Shown: in pieces, positions 18,601 through 26,989 of the stretch
How positions within the stretch are numbered: the stretch's first letter is position 1
Layout of the letters: the number at the start of each line of letters is the position of its first letter
DNA from: Brucella pituitosa
GTDB lineage: Bacteria; Pseudomonadota; Alphaproteobacteria; Rhizobiales; Rhizobiaceae
NCBI RefSeq assembly: GCF_003049685.1
Contig: NZ_PYSY02000008.1
Span: 1-64,000 of the forward strand
Length of the DNA: 64,000 nt
Direction of reading: 5' to 3'
Position numbers and translations under genes: made by a program
Notes under the pieces: model-generated
The model's database searches: none
Seen by the model: the letters and a program-made list of their open reading frames with translations, nothing else
Told to the model about the DNA's origin: nothing

Positions 18601-18987
18601 ATGGCACAGAGAATTTTTTCTGGAGTCCCTTCGGAGGCAATCGCCGGATATGCCAAAGCGGTTATTGATGGAAGCACAATTTATGTTTCGGGGACCACTG
18701 GCCGCGATAAAACAACAGGCATATTTCCCACTGATGCAGCGCAACAGGCACGCAATGCGCTCGCCGAGATCGACGACGTTCTGAAGAAGGCGGGGGCAAG
18801 CCTTGCCCACGCCGTCGCCAGCCGCGTTTACGTCACCGATCTTGAGGCCGCCGATGCTGTAACGCCAGTGCTTGGGGAAGTGTTCAAAGACATTCGGCCG
18901 ACCAGTACGTTCCTAATCTGCCAGATCCCTGCACGCGGTGCGAAAGTGGAGATCGAGATTATAGCTTCAGTGTCCGTCGTCGAATGA
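18601..18987 (+). CDS. RidA-family imine deaminase, 3' end replaced by IS
   Basis: 128 residues; RBS AAGGAG 9 nt upstream. The RidA/YjgF fold is visible: YAKAVIDGSTIYVSGTTG, ALAEIDDVLKKAGASL, SRVYVTDLEAADAV, RPTSTFLICQIPARGAKVEI with the conserved Arg that binds the carboxylate. RidA proteins hydrolyse reactive enamines and imines to keto acids and ammonia, fitting the FAD oxidase upstream. The last codons and stop (SVVE-stop) come from the IS3 end that starts at 18971, so the native final residues are lost. Only a few terminal residues are affected, so activity may remain. Confidence 0.9.
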   Translation: MAQRIFSGVPSEAIAGYAKAVIDGSTIYVSGTTGRDKTTGIFPTDAAQQARNALAEIDDVLKKAGASLAHAVASRVYVTDLEAADAVTPVLGEVFKDIRPTSTFLICQIPARGAKVEIEIIASVSVVE

Positions 18988-19044
18988 TTTGAGACTATTT
19001 GTGTTTTTGAAGATTGGAGTTTCCGGCTCGGTTTGGGGTTTGAT

Positions 19045-20036
19045 TTAAGCGGCTTTGGCCTGGTGGTTCAAGCGGCGTTTTCTGATGGTGTCTCGTTTGA
19101 TCCTTTCGCGTTCGAGCAGGATGGTCTGTGCGCGTCCGAAGTAGACGTCGGCGGGAGTGAGATTGTCGAGGCTCTCATGGTAACGGCGATGATTGTAATG
19201 CTCGACGAAGGCTGCAATCTGGGCTTCGAGGTCCTCCTTGAAGAAGTAGTTTTCAAGCAGGATGCGGTTCTTCAGCGTCTGGTGCCAGCGTTCGATTTTC
19301 CCTTGCGTCTGCGGGTGGGAGCGCCGTGAACCTGGTCGATCTTGTATTTCTCCAGCCATTCGCCGAGATCGGAGGCGACGTAACACGAACCGTTGTCCGA
19401 CAGCAGACGCGGCCGGTGCTCAACCTTGACCTTGTCACAGCCTGAGGCGGCCAATGCAAGATCGAGTGTATCGGTGACGTCATCCACCTTCATGCTGGTG
19501 CACAGCTTCCAGGCGATGATGTAACGGGAATAATCGTCGAGGATGGTCGATAGGTAAAACCATCCCCAGCCGATGACCTTCAGGTAGGTGAAGTCGGTTT
19601 GCCACATCTCGTTCGGCCTCGTGGTCTTGTCCTTGAACTCGTCATTGGCCTTGATGACAATATAGGCTGGCGACGTGATCAGGTCGTGAGCCTTGAGTAA
19701 GCGATAGACCGAAGCCTCTGATACAAAATAACTTTCCGTATCAGTGAACTTCACCGCCAGTTCACGCGGTGACAGGTCGGCATGATCGAGCGCCAGTGCG
19801 ATGATGCGATCCCGGATATCGTCAGGGATACGATTCCACACCCGCGAAGCTGCGGACGTCCGCTCTTCCAGTCCTTCGACACCGTGGGCAAGGAACCGAC
19901 TATACCATCGATAGAAGGTCGGCCTTGGAATGCCCAGCTTGTCGAGAGTTTGCCTGGCTGACAAATGCGACTGCTCCACAAGCCGGATGATCTCAAGCTT
20001 TTCGGTGGCGGGATATCTCATTCGTCGTCGCCCCAT
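19045..20036 (-). pseudogene. IS3 transposase orfB, copy 1, inactivated by 4-bp deletion
   Basis: From the 5' end it reads RRRMRYPATEKLEIIRLVEQ, the IS3 OrfB HTH-like start, then the DDE core (EMWQTDFTYLKVIGWGWFYL, LLSDNGSCYVASDLGEWLEK). Near 19322 the frame breaks: copy 2 has GCTCCCGGCCACCCGCAG, whereas here GGCC is missing, giving GCTCCCACCCGCAG. The rest (HPQTQGKIERWHQTLKN with the catalytic Glu) is in another frame, ending at 19045. It therefore cannot make full transposase without copy 2. Confidence 0.88.
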
Positions 20037-20389
20037 CCCCGATCATGCTTTTTGAGCAGGCGGTTTTCCAGGGTGACGTCGGCTAATGCCTCCTTCAGGT
20101 CACGGCTTTCACGACGCAGCGCTTTTACTTCGTCGCTGGTGGCAGAACGGGCGGTGTCGCCTGCAAGGCGCTTCTTGCCAGCTTCAAGGAATTCCTTCGA
20201 CCAGCTATAATACAGGCTCTCTGCAATCCCTTCGCGGCGGCAGATCGCAGCAATGCTGTCTTCCCCGCGCAGACCTTCCAGAACAATACGGATTTTATCC
20301 TCGGCCGAATAATGTTTACGCGTGGCACGACGGATATCTTTGATCGTCTTCTCCGCAGAAGACGTTTGGGGAACGGGTTTCTGTCTCAT
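20018..20389 (-). CDS. IS3 orfA (copy 1)
   Basis: ATG at 20389 (MRQKPVPQTSSAEKTIKDIR). Residues about 15-70 form the IS3 OrfA HTH (KIRIVLEGLRGEDSIAAICR, SLYYSWSKEFLEAGKKR), followed by a leucine-zipper-like helix (EVKALRRESRDLKEALADV). The tract before its end has five A, where copy 2 has seven, so it ends LLKKHDRGWGDDE. The stop overlaps the start of orfB, in the -1 relation usual for IS3. Confidence 0.82.
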   Translation of the reverse strand: MRQKPVPQTSSAEKTIKDIRRATRKHYSAEDKIRIVLEGLRGEDSIAAICRREGIAESLYYSWSKEFLEAGKKRLAGDTARSATSDEVKALRRESRDLKEALADVTLENRLLKKHDRGWGDDE

Positions 20390-20563
20390 CTTTGCGTCCT
20401 TTGATAAAGCTATGATGAGCCGAAAACCCTCTCTTCTCAATTAATACAATTTGGTCTCATGGGCGTTGATGTCGGACAGCCTACCGATTGTGAAATTCAG
20501 TTTCCGTTTCAAGCCACTTAATGAGACCATGAAGCCCCACGCTCTATCTCAATCTTAAAAGAT

Positions 20564-21097
20564 CTATCTTTTCCGGGTAGGAGACTTGGCTTGGACGTCA
20601 ACTCTGGGAACTTCAGGTCGTGATCGAACCTTATTTATGTTTAGAGTTGGTTCAACTTTCGCGGCGAGCGGATAATCCTCACCTCTGCGTGACCTCTTTC
20701 TTTTGCCACGTCTCCAGAACATGATGACGATTAAGAAAGCACCAAATAACAGAACCTTAAAGCTTGAGGAATCCGCATTTCCGTCAGTCGTGCCAACACC
20801 GGCTTCGGTCCCTGCGGAATTTCTATCGTCTGTTTGAGGTAAGATAGCCGAAGCGCTGGAATTTTGTGAAACGACTGAACCTGGGTTAACAATCGGAAAG
20901 AGTTTTTCCAGCGTTGCTTTGTCAATCCCTGGGTTAACAATCGGAAAGAGTTTTTCCAGCGTTGCTTTGTCAATCGTACCCTTTTCTTCGAGCCCATTCT
21001 CGCGTTGATACTTCTTCAGCGCCAAGATTGATTTGCGCCCCCAAACACCATCCGCAGAACCCGGATCGAACCCTCTGGAGATGAGTTCACTTTGCAC
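20564..21097 (-). CDS. Peptidoglycan-binding-domain membrane protein, 5' end cut by IS remnant
   Basis: A GTG at 21095-21097 gives a 177-residue protein. The frame is open further upstream (ATQFRTPKE) until it meets the IS3 remnant at 21140, so the native N-terminus is probably lost. Residues about 1-45 form half of a PG_binding_1 domain (ISRGFDPGSADGVWGRKSI, ALKKYQRENGL). A tandem 16-residue repeat (IDKATLEKLFPIVNPG twice) follows, then a Ser-rich linker, one membrane helix (FKVLLFGAFLIVIMFW) and a very basic tail. It may anchor to the inner membrane and touch peptidoglycan. Confidence 0.55.
   Translation of the reverse strand: MQSELISRGFDPGSADGVWGRKSILALKKYQRENGLEEKGTIDKATLEKLFPIVNPGIDKATLEKLFPIVNPGSVVSQNSSASAILPQTDDRNSAGTEAGVGTTDGNADSSSFKVLLFGAFLIVIMFWRRGKRKRSRRGEDYPLAAKVEPTLNINKVRSRPEVPRVDVQAKSPTRKR
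20880..20975. repeat. Tandem 48-bp direct repeat inside the peptidoglycan-binding gene
   Basis: Two copies (20880-20927 and 20928-20975) are identical, or nearly so, and begin CCTGGGTTAACAATCGGAAA. The 48-bp unit adds 16 codons in frame. It is consistent with a recent slippage duplication. Confidence 0.9.
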
Positions 21098-21139
21098 TTC
21101 TTTCGGCGTGCGGAACTGAGTAGCGACAGCGTGTGTGGG

Positions 21140-21386
21140 TGTCTGACATTAGCGCCTTTGAGACAAAACTGGTTTAATTAAGAAGAGAGGATTTTCGGCT
21201 CATCATAGCTTTATCAAAGGACGCAAAGATGAGACAGAAACCGGTTCCCCAAACGTCTTTTGCGGAAAAGACGATCAAAGATATCCGTCGTGCCACGCGT
21301 AAACATTATTCAGCCGAGAATAAAATCCGTATTGTTTTGGAAGGTCTGCGCCGGGAAGACAGCATTGCTGCGATCTGCCGCCGTGA
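21140..21386 (+). mobile_element. Solo 5' end of the same IS3 element (diverged remnant)
   Basis: It starts TGTCTGACATTAGCGCC, matching the orfA-side end of copies 1 and 2 with several substitutions, and continues through the first 53 or so codons of orfA. Homology stops at about 21386 (CCGCCGTGAG), where LysR-derived sequence begins. The greater divergence suggests an older insertion than copies 1 and 2. Confidence 0.8.
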
Positions 21387-21675
21387 GGCGCGACTTTCAC
21401 CGGATGTGGTCGGCACCTCGTCGAGCCTCGAAGAAGTGCGCAGGATGATCATCACCGGGCTTGGCATCGGTCCACTTCCATTGCATGTCGCGCGACGCGA
21501 GATCGATGACGGCCTTCTCTGGCGTCTGCCGCCTTACGACAACCCTCCTGCCATCGATGTTTTCCTGATCCACAATCCTGAAGCCAACCTCAACAAGGCG
21601 GAAAAGGCCATGCTGACCGGACTGAAATCTATCATTGCATCAACGCCCCTTGAGGAGCGCATCTACCAGGATTGA
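21229..21675 (+). pseudogene. Chimeric ORF: IS3 OrfA N-terminus fused to LysR effector-domain C-terminus
   Basis: One open frame of 148 codons. Residues 1-53 match IS3 OrfA (MRQKPVPQTS, KIRIVLEGLRREDSIAAICR). From residue about 54 it reads LSPDVVGTSSSLEEVRRMII, GLGIGPLPLHVA, LWRLPPYDNPPAIDVFLIHN and TPLEERIYQD, typical of the last third of a LysR substrate-binding domain. The fusion is in frame by chance. The LysR half lacks its DNA-binding domain. Most likely a deletion product, though a small fusion protein could be made. Confidence 0.7.
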
Positions 21676-21696
21676 GCCCCCCAAAGCCCCCTATCT

Positions 21697-22584
21697 TCAT
21701 GGCTGCGCAAGCAGCGTTTCATGATAGGCCCAGAACTCGTGGATAAACCGTTGAGCCAGGCTGTTGTCAGGGCGGTTGCTCCGACGAATGATAAGAAACC
21801 CTGCATCAACAAAGCTGTTAAATGGCCGTGTCACCACACCGCGCCCGCGAAAATCGGTTGCCGACGACGGATCGATGATCGTTATACCGACACCTTCGGC
21901 CACAAGCGTCAGCGCTGTGTGCGACAGGCGTGTCTCAATGGTGGCCGACCGTGGAATGCGCGCAAGCGCAACTTCCACACGCATGGCAAACAGCGACCCC
22001 GGCTCCAGCGTGATCATACGTTCATCGGCGAGATCATCCGGTGAAACCTCCGGATAGTCTGCGAGACGATGCCCCAGCGGGACAGCGACAACTGCCGGTA
22101 TGGCCCGGGTTTCAATATTGAAACCGGGTCTGTCAAGCGGACCATCGGCAAAGCCTAAATCGACCTGACCCGATGCGACGGCTTCGACCACCATTGCAGA
22201 GGGAATGCCATTGAGAGAGGCATGGATATTGGGCCTTTCCTTAAGAAAGCGGGCAAGAAAGCGCGGCATGATCCCGTTTGCAAGCGCGGGCATGGCCGCG
22301 ATCCGCAACATGCCCGCATTCTGACGGCTAATCTCGTCGGCGAAACTCCTGATGCGATTGAGCCCGACATAGGCCCGCTCGACCTCCTGCAACAGCGTCA
22401 TGGCCGCCTGCGTAGGGATCAACTGGTTTCCGCGACGGTTGAAGAGCTTGAGTTTCGTGTCGATCTCAAAGTCGCGGATCAGGCGGCTCACAGCGGGCTG
22501 AGTGATCGACATCAGTTCCGCTGCAGCCGTCATTTTTCCAGTCAGCATGACGGTTCGGAACGCTTCGACCTGACGCAGGTTCAT
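21697..22584 (-). CDS. LysR-family regulator, OccR/NocR-like
   Basis: 295 residues. The N-terminal HTH (MNLRQVEAFRTVMLTGKMTA, SITQPAVSRLIRDFE, KLKLFNRRGNQLIPT) and the effector domain (MLRIAAMPALANGIMPRFLA, MVVEAVASGQVDLGFADGP, SLFAMRVEVA) follow the octopine/nopaline regulators OccR and NocR closely. It is divergent from an OccQMPT-like importer, the layout of opine catabolic operons. It probably activates the importer and dehydrogenase genes when the imported compound or a derivative is bound. The exact ligand is not certain. Confidence 0.88.
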   Translation of the reverse strand: MNLRQVEAFRTVMLTGKMTAAAELMSITQPAVSRLIRDFEIDTKLKLFNRRGNQLIPTQAAMTLLQEVERAYVGLNRIRSFADEISRQNAGMLRIAAMPALANGIMPRFLARFLKERPNIHASLNGIPSAMVVEAVASGQVDLGFADGPLDRPGFNIETRAIPAVVAVPLGHRLADYPEVSPDDLADERMITLEPGSLFAMRVEVALARIPRSATIETRLSHTALTLVAEGVGITIIDPSSATDFRGRGVVTRPFNSFVDAGFLIIRRSNRPDNSLAQRFIHEFWAYHETLLAQP

Positions 22585-22591
22585 GTTTCAC

Positions 22592-22608
22592 CATAATATT
22601 TGGTTATG
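22592..22608. promoter_or_regulatory. LysR-type T-N11-A dyad
   Basis: CATAA and TTATG flank a 7-nt spacer (22592-22608), containing T-N11-A. It lies just upstream of the lysR start and about 110 bp before the divergent importer gene, a normal place for an autoregulatory and activator site. Confidence 0.55.
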
Positions 22609-22715
22609 CTCTGGGCTTCATTTCGAATTTGACTGTATTGAGCCCCGCTGTCAAACCACTCCCATAAACGTATCGGCGCGACGAAAGCACCGGACATAAA
22701 AAGGGAACTAAGCAG

Positions 22716-23441
22716 TTGGGTGCGGTCAGCGCATATCTCGATTTGTTGGGTTTTGCCGAAGACGGCTGGGGCTATGATATGCTCCGGGCCACCGGCATGA
22801 CACTCGCGGTAGCCTTTTGCGGTTTCGCGGCAGGCGCAATATTCGGCATGATTGCCGCTGCCGCTTCATTCTCATCGCAGCGCATTCTCAGAATTGCGGC
22901 TGACGGCTATTCGACGGTGCTTCGCGGCATCCCCGATCTTCTGGTCATTTATCTGTTCTATTTCGGCAGCAGCGCCGTGTTGAGCCAGATTGGCGCGTTG
23001 TTCGGCGGACAAGGTTTCGTCAGTGCGCCAATCTTCATCACCGGTGCACTGGCCATCGGTGTGGTATCGGGCGCTTATCAGGCGGAAGTTTATCGCGGCG
23101 CGGTGCTGGCACTCCCCAAAGGCGAAATCGAGGCTGCCAAAGCCTATGGCATGCCGCCGCGTCTGCTGTTTCGCCGCATCATGGTTCCGCAGGCGGCGCG
23201 CTTCGCCATTCCGGGCATCGGCAATGTGTGGCAGCTCGTATTGAAAGAATCCGCGCTGATCTCGGTCGTTGGACTGGTTGAACTGATGCGTCAGGCGCAA
23301 ATCGGCGCTGGATCAACCCGCAAGCCATTCACCTTCTTCCTGACCGCCGGGCTGCTTTATCTCGTCATCACATTCGCATCGGGCTTGCTGTTCAAGAACG
23401 CCGAAAGACGCGCGATGCGCGGCATCCGGAGGGCGGTATGA
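22716..23441 (+). CDS. Opine/amino-acid ABC permease, OccQ/HisQ-like
   Basis: 241 residues from a TTG start at 22716, with AAGGGAA 9 nt upstream. It has about five membrane helices. YSTVLRGIPDLLVIYLFYFG and the EAA loop (LPKGEIEAAKAYGMPPRLLF) are characteristic of the HisQM permease family. Its end overlaps the next permease by 4 nt (ATGA). It forms a heterodimeric channel with that protein. Confidence 0.88.
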   Translation: MGAVSAYLDLLGFAEDGWGYDMLRATGMTLAVAFCGFAAGAIFGMIAAAASFSSQRILRIAADGYSTVLRGIPDLLVIYLFYFGSSAVLSQIGALFGGQGFVSAPIFITGALAIGVVSGAYQAEVYRGAVLALPKGEIEAAKAYGMPPRLLFRRIMVPQAARFAIPGIGNVWQLVLKESALISVVGLVELMRQAQIGAGSTRKPFTFFLTAGLLYLVITFASGLLFKNAERRAMRGIRRAV

Positions 23442-24160
23442 GCTTTCTCGACCTTCCATTCATGTTCGACAGTTTCGTTCAGCTTTGTCGCGGTATCCCG
23501 CTGACGCTTCAACTGATGGCACTATCAGTTATCAGCGGTGCCGTGCTGGCCACCATACTGGCCACGATGCGTCTGTCGGGCAATCTGGTACTGGACCTCA
23601 TTGCGCGAGGTTATATCTTCGTGCTGCGCGGCACCCGCTGCTGGTCCAGCTCTACATCATCTATTACGGTCTCAGCCAGTTTCCCGAACTGCGCCGGAGC
23701 TTTCTGGCCGTTTCTACGCGAACCCTATTGGTGCGCGGTGCTGGCTCTGGCACTCAATACAGCTGCCTATAGCGCCGAAATCATACGTGGCGGCGTTCTG
23801 TCGGTCGCGACCGGACAGATCGAAGCGGCGCGCGCTTATGGCATGAGCGGCTTTACACTCGGCCGTCGCATTCTGGCCCCGCAGGCTCTGCGGCAGATGC
23901 TGCCCGCCTATTCGAACGAAGTCATCTTGATGGTGAAGTCCACGGCGCTGGCATCAACCATCACAATGATGGAAGTGACAGGGCTGGCAGCCAAGCTGAT
24001 TTCTGCCACCTATCGGCCGGTCGAAGTCTTCATCTGCGCAGGCGCGATCTATCTCCTCTTGAATTTCGTGGTCACCAGAATCTTCAAACTGCTGGAATAC
24101 CGCCTTTCGGCGGCCCAGCGTCAGCCTGTCATCGTGCATGCCGCTGGAGGAAACTCATAA
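23438..24160 (+). CDS. Opine/amino-acid ABC permease, OccM/HisM-like, with a locally scrambled segment
   Basis: 240 codons, open throughout. The ends match HisM/OccM (PLTLQLMALSVISGAVLATI and the EAA loop ATGQIEAARAYGMSGFTLGR). Codons about 67-90 (23636-23710) are out of register. One base is missing in the C run of GGCACCCGCTG and one extra is present near AGCTTTCTGG, so the expected PLLVQLYIIYYGLSQFPELR is read in the wrong frame and is replaced by a Ser/Thr-rich stretch. The first frame change removes the conserved RGTP-LVQ motif. Either a paired sequence error or a damaged permease. Confidence 0.85.
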   Translation: MSFLDLPFMFDSFVQLCRGIPLTLQLMALSVISGAVLATILATMRLSGNLVLDLIARGYIFVLRGTRCWSSSTSSITVSASFPNCAGAFWPFLREPYWCAVLALALNTAAYSAEIIRGGVLSVATGQIEAARAYGMSGFTLGRRILAPQALRQMLPAYSNEVILMVKSTALASTITMMEVTGLAAKLISATYRPVEVFICAGAIYLLLNFVVTRIFKLLEYRLSAAQRQPVIVHAAGGNS

Positions 24161-24939
24161 TGCAACGTTTCGAAACGCCTGCAGTCGAGATCAAGAACCT
24201 CGAAAAATGCTACGGCGCGCACAAGGTTCTGCATTCAGTTTCCTTGCAGGCACATCAGGGTGAAGTCATCTCCATTCTGGGAGCATCAGGATCCGGCAAA
24301 TCCACACTGCTGCGTTGCATTAATATGCTGGAAGTGCCGGATGCGGGCAGCGTGGCTATTCATGGAGAGGCGTATAAGCTCGACCAACAGCCGGGACGTG
24401 CGCCTCGTCCTGCTGATGCACAACAGGTTCAGCGGCTGCGCGGTCAGGCGACCATGGTGTTCCAGTCGTTTAATCTGTGGTCGCACCTGACCATCCTTGA
24501 AAATCTGATCGAGGCGCCTGTGTATGTGCAGAAGCGAAACCGGTCGGAGTGCATTACCGAAGCCGAAGCACTGCTGGAGCGGGTCGGCATAGCCGATAAG
24601 CGCAATTTCTATCCCGCGCATCTTTCCGGCGGCCAGCAGCAACGCGCCGCAATTGCCCGCGCGTTAGCGATGCGTCCGAAGATCATGCTGTTCGATGAAC
24701 CAACCTCCGCGCTCGATCCCGAGCTGGTGGCCGAGGTGCTGAAGGTCATGCGCGATCTGGCGGCAGAGGGGCGCACCATGCTGGTCGTGACCCACGAGAT
24801 GGGCTTCGCCCGGGATGTTTCCAGCCGTGTCGTGTTTCTGCGTCAGGGCGTGATTGAAGAAGAAGGCACGCCCGACGAGGTTTTTGGCAACCCCAAAAGC
24901 GAACGGTTCCGGCAATTCATTTCCAAACAAAACGCATGA
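24160..24939 (+). CDS. Opine/amino-acid ABC ATPase, OccP/HisP-like
   Basis: 259 residues; its ATG at 24160 overlaps the previous stop (TAATG). Walker A GASGSGKST, Q loop FQSFNLWSHLT, signature LSGGQQQRAAIARALA, Walker B IMLFDEPTSALDPE and switch His (VVTHEMGFA) are all intact. It energises the two permeases. Confidence 0.92.
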   Translation: MQRFETPAVEIKNLEKCYGAHKVLHSVSLQAHQGEVISILGASGSGKSTLLRCINMLEVPDAGSVAIHGEAYKLDQQPGRAPRPADAQQVQRLRGQATMVFQSFNLWSHLTILENLIEAPVYVQKRNRSECITEAEALLERVGIADKRNFYPAHLSGGQQQRAAIARALAMRPKIMLFDEPTSALDPELVAEVLKVMRDLAAEGRTMLVVTHEMGFARDVSSRVVFLRQGVIEEEGTPDEVFGNPKSERFRQFISKQNA

Positions 24940-24973
24940 ACCGATCAATCGGCTTTCTAACAGAGGTGAACAT

Positions 24974-25801
24974 ATGAAACTGAAAATCGTCCTTTCTGTC
25001 CTCGGCGTTCTCGCCGTTGCCCCGACCGCGCATGCCGAAGATGTCGTGCGCATCGCTACCGAAGGTGCTTATGCGCCGTGGAATTTTTCCGGCCCGAACG
25101 GTGTGCTGGAAGGCTTCGAGATCGATCTCGCCAAAGACCTTTGCGAGCGCCTGAAAGCGAAATGCGAAATCACCGCGCAGAACTGGGACGGCATCATTCC
25201 GTCGCTGACCGCCGGCAAGTATGACGCCATCATGGCGGGCATGAGCATCACGCCGAAGCGTGAGGAGGTGATCGCGTTTTCGTCGCCTTATGCGGCAGCC
25301 ATCAATTCCTTTGCAGTCATGGATGACAGCGACCTCGCCGATCTGCCGGAAGGCGGCAAGCCGCTGAATGTCGATTCCGATGCGGCCAAGCCGGTGCTCG
25401 AAGAAATTGCCAAGAAAATCAACGGCAAGACCGTCGGCGTTCAGGGTTCCACAACCGCTTCCGCCTTCATGGAACAGTATTTCAAGGATGGTGCGGATGT
25501 ACGCGAGTATAAAACCGCGGAGGAACACAATTTCGACCTGACCAGCGGTCGTGTGGATGCGGTTGTCGCCAATGCTACAGTTCTGGCTGCGGCTCTCGAA
25601 AAGGACGACATGAAGGGCGCGAAGCTGGCCGGGCCGCTGTTTTCCGGCAAGGTCTTCGGCATGATCGGCGTCGGCCTGCGGAAGGAAGATACCGCCCTGA
25701 AGGGTCGCTTCGATACAGCCATTCAGGCAGCGATTGCCGACGGCACGGTGAAAAAGCTTTCCGAGAAGTGGTTCAAGGTGGACGTCAGCCCACAAAATTG
25801 A
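24974..25801 (+). CDS. Periplasmic opine/amino-acid-binding protein, OccT/HisJ-like
   Basis: ATG at 24974 with AGAGGTGA upstream gives 275 residues. It has a signal peptide MKLKIVLSVLGVLAVAPTAHA with an AHA-E cleavage site. The SBP_bac_3 fold is visible: VRIATEGAYAPWNFSGPNG, LEGFEIDLAKDLCERLKAKC (with the Cys pair near CE), WDGIIPSLTAGKYDAIMAGM and TPKREEVIAFSSPYA. It binds the substrate and delivers it to the two permeases. Confidence 0.9.
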   Translation: MKLKIVLSVLGVLAVAPTAHAEDVVRIATEGAYAPWNFSGPNGVLEGFEIDLAKDLCERLKAKCEITAQNWDGIIPSLTAGKYDAIMAGMSITPKREEVIAFSSPYAAAINSFAVMDDSDLADLPEGGKPLNVDSDAAKPVLEEIAKKINGKTVGVQGSTTASAFMEQYFKDGADVREYKTAEEHNFDLTSGRVDAVVANATVLAAALEKDDMKGAKLAGPLFSGKVFGMIGVGLRKEDTALKGRFDTAIQAAIADGTVKKLSEKWFKVDVSPQN

Positions 25802-25813
25802 ACCGACGCAAAT

Positions 25814-25835
25814 GGGCCTGACTGCCGTCAGGCCC
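25814..25835 (+). terminator. Strong hairpin between binding protein and dehydrogenase genes
   Basis: GGGCCTGAC and GTCAGGCCC pair perfectly around TGCC, 12 nt after the stop. No T run follows, so it may be an mRNA-stabilising or attenuating element that keeps the binding-protein transcript abundant. Confidence 0.5.
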
Positions 25836-25861
25836 ACCCCTGACGACACTGTGACAACAGA

Positions 25862-26989
25862 ATGAATTTACGAATGCGCAGATTGCCGGATCAGAACATA
25901 GTCATTATCGGAGCGGGACTGGTGGGCTCTGCCATCGCCTGGGGTCTCGCCCGATCCGGTCTGCGTCCAATGCTTCTTGATGGAGAAGACCTGTCCCTGC
26001 GCGCATCCCGTGCCAATTTCGCACTCATCTGGGTACAGGGCAAAGGCGTAGGCGCACCACACTATGCCCGTTGGACAATGCAATCTGCGCGCCTGTGGCC
26101 CGCTTTCGCAGACGAGTTGCGGGATGTGACCGGTCTTGATGTCGCACTCAGACAGACCGGCGCTTTCACCTTTTGCCTCGACGAGCGTGAGCTTGCAATG
26201 TTTGCGGAAGACGTCGCGACAGTGGCGCGGGAACTTGGCAATGACGCTTCGGAACATGTCGTGCTCGACCATCAGGAAACGGCCAGAATGGTGCCCTCCA
26301 TCGGGCGGGATGTGATCGGCTCGATCTATTCGCCGATGGACGGCGATGTAAATTCGTTGCGCCTGTTTCGCGCTTTGCATACGGGCATGATCAAACTCGG
26401 CGCTTCCTATGAACCGCATTGTGAAGTCTCGTCCATCACCCCGCAAAACGGCGGTTTTCTGTTAAGCGGTGCATGGGGCGAGGTCTTTGCCGAACGCGTC
26501 ATTCTGGCTGCGGGCAACGGCAATGCAGAGCTTGCCAGGAGTGTCGGTCTTGAAGCGCCGGTCGTGCGCAGCAAAGGCCAAATTCTTGTAACGGAGAAAT
26601 GCGCGCCCTTCTTCCCCTATACAGCGGCCACGCTGCGGCAGGCGGATGAAGGAGGCGTGATGATCGGCGATAGTCAGGAAACCCACACGGACCGTATCGC
26701 CACCAATCAGGATATCAGCGCGGTTCTGGCCAACAGGGCAGTGCGGACATTCCCGCATCTGGCCGATGTCAATGTCATTCGCAGTTGGGCCGGGTTTCGG
26801 GTCAAGACACCGGACGGCCTGCCGATTTACGAACAATCCGAAAGCCACCCGGGCGCTTATGCCGTCATGTGCCATTCCGGCGTCACGCTTGCGGCCAACC
26901 ACGCCTTGATCGTGGCGAAGGAAATAGCAGCCGATGCCAAACAACTTGCTGGTGATGCGTTCTCCGGCCGGAGGTTTCATGTCTCCTAA
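25862..26989 (+). CDS. FAD oxidoreductase, beta-subunit type of opine/hydroxyproline dehydrogenase
   Basis: 375 residues. The FAD-binding start is IVIIGAGLVGSAIAWGLARS; a second FAD segment lies near GAYAVMCHSGVTLAANHA. The DAO-fold size and its place before a small 2Fe-2S-like subunit and a large NAD/FAD-type subunit match three-subunit octopine/nopaline oxidases (OoxB/NoxB) and cis-4-hydroxy-D-proline dehydrogenases. This subunit likely holds the amine-oxidising site. Its 3' end overlaps the next gene. Confidence 0.82.
   Translation: MNLRMRRLPDQNIVIIGAGLVGSAIAWGLARSGLRPMLLDGEDLSLRASRANFALIWVQGKGVGAPHYARWTMQSARLWPAFADELRDVTGLDVALRQTGAFTFCLDERELAMFAEDVATVARELGNDASEHVVLDHQETARMVPSIGRDVIGSIYSPMDGDVNSLRLFRALHTGMIKLGASYEPHCEVSSITPQNGGFLLSGAWGEVFAERVILAAGNGNAELARSVGLEAPVVRSKGQILVTEKCAPFFPYTAATLRQADEGGVMIGDSQETHTDRIATNQDISAVLANRAVRTFPHLADVNVIRSWAGFRVKTPDGLPIYEQSESHPGAYAVMCHSGVTLAANHALIVAKEIAADAKQLAGDAFSGRRFHVS

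Larger units (their letters stand above)
18971..20478 (-). mobile_element. IS3-family element, copy 1
   Basis: 1508 bp. The ends are TGTCCGTCGTCGAATG (from 18971) and, on the other strand, TGTCCGACATCAACGCC (to 20478), so both ends start TGTCCG. It is the inverted counterpart of copy 2 (41913-43426). The length difference of 6 bp is fully explained by a 4-bp deletion in orfB and two missing A in orfA. No target duplication is seen at its borders. Confidence 0.88.

Noticed and set aside
24917..25849. 310-codon minus-strand ORF opposite the opine-binding protein
   Set aside because: Shadow of a high-GC coding gene; the plus-strand protein has a signal peptide and full family motifs.
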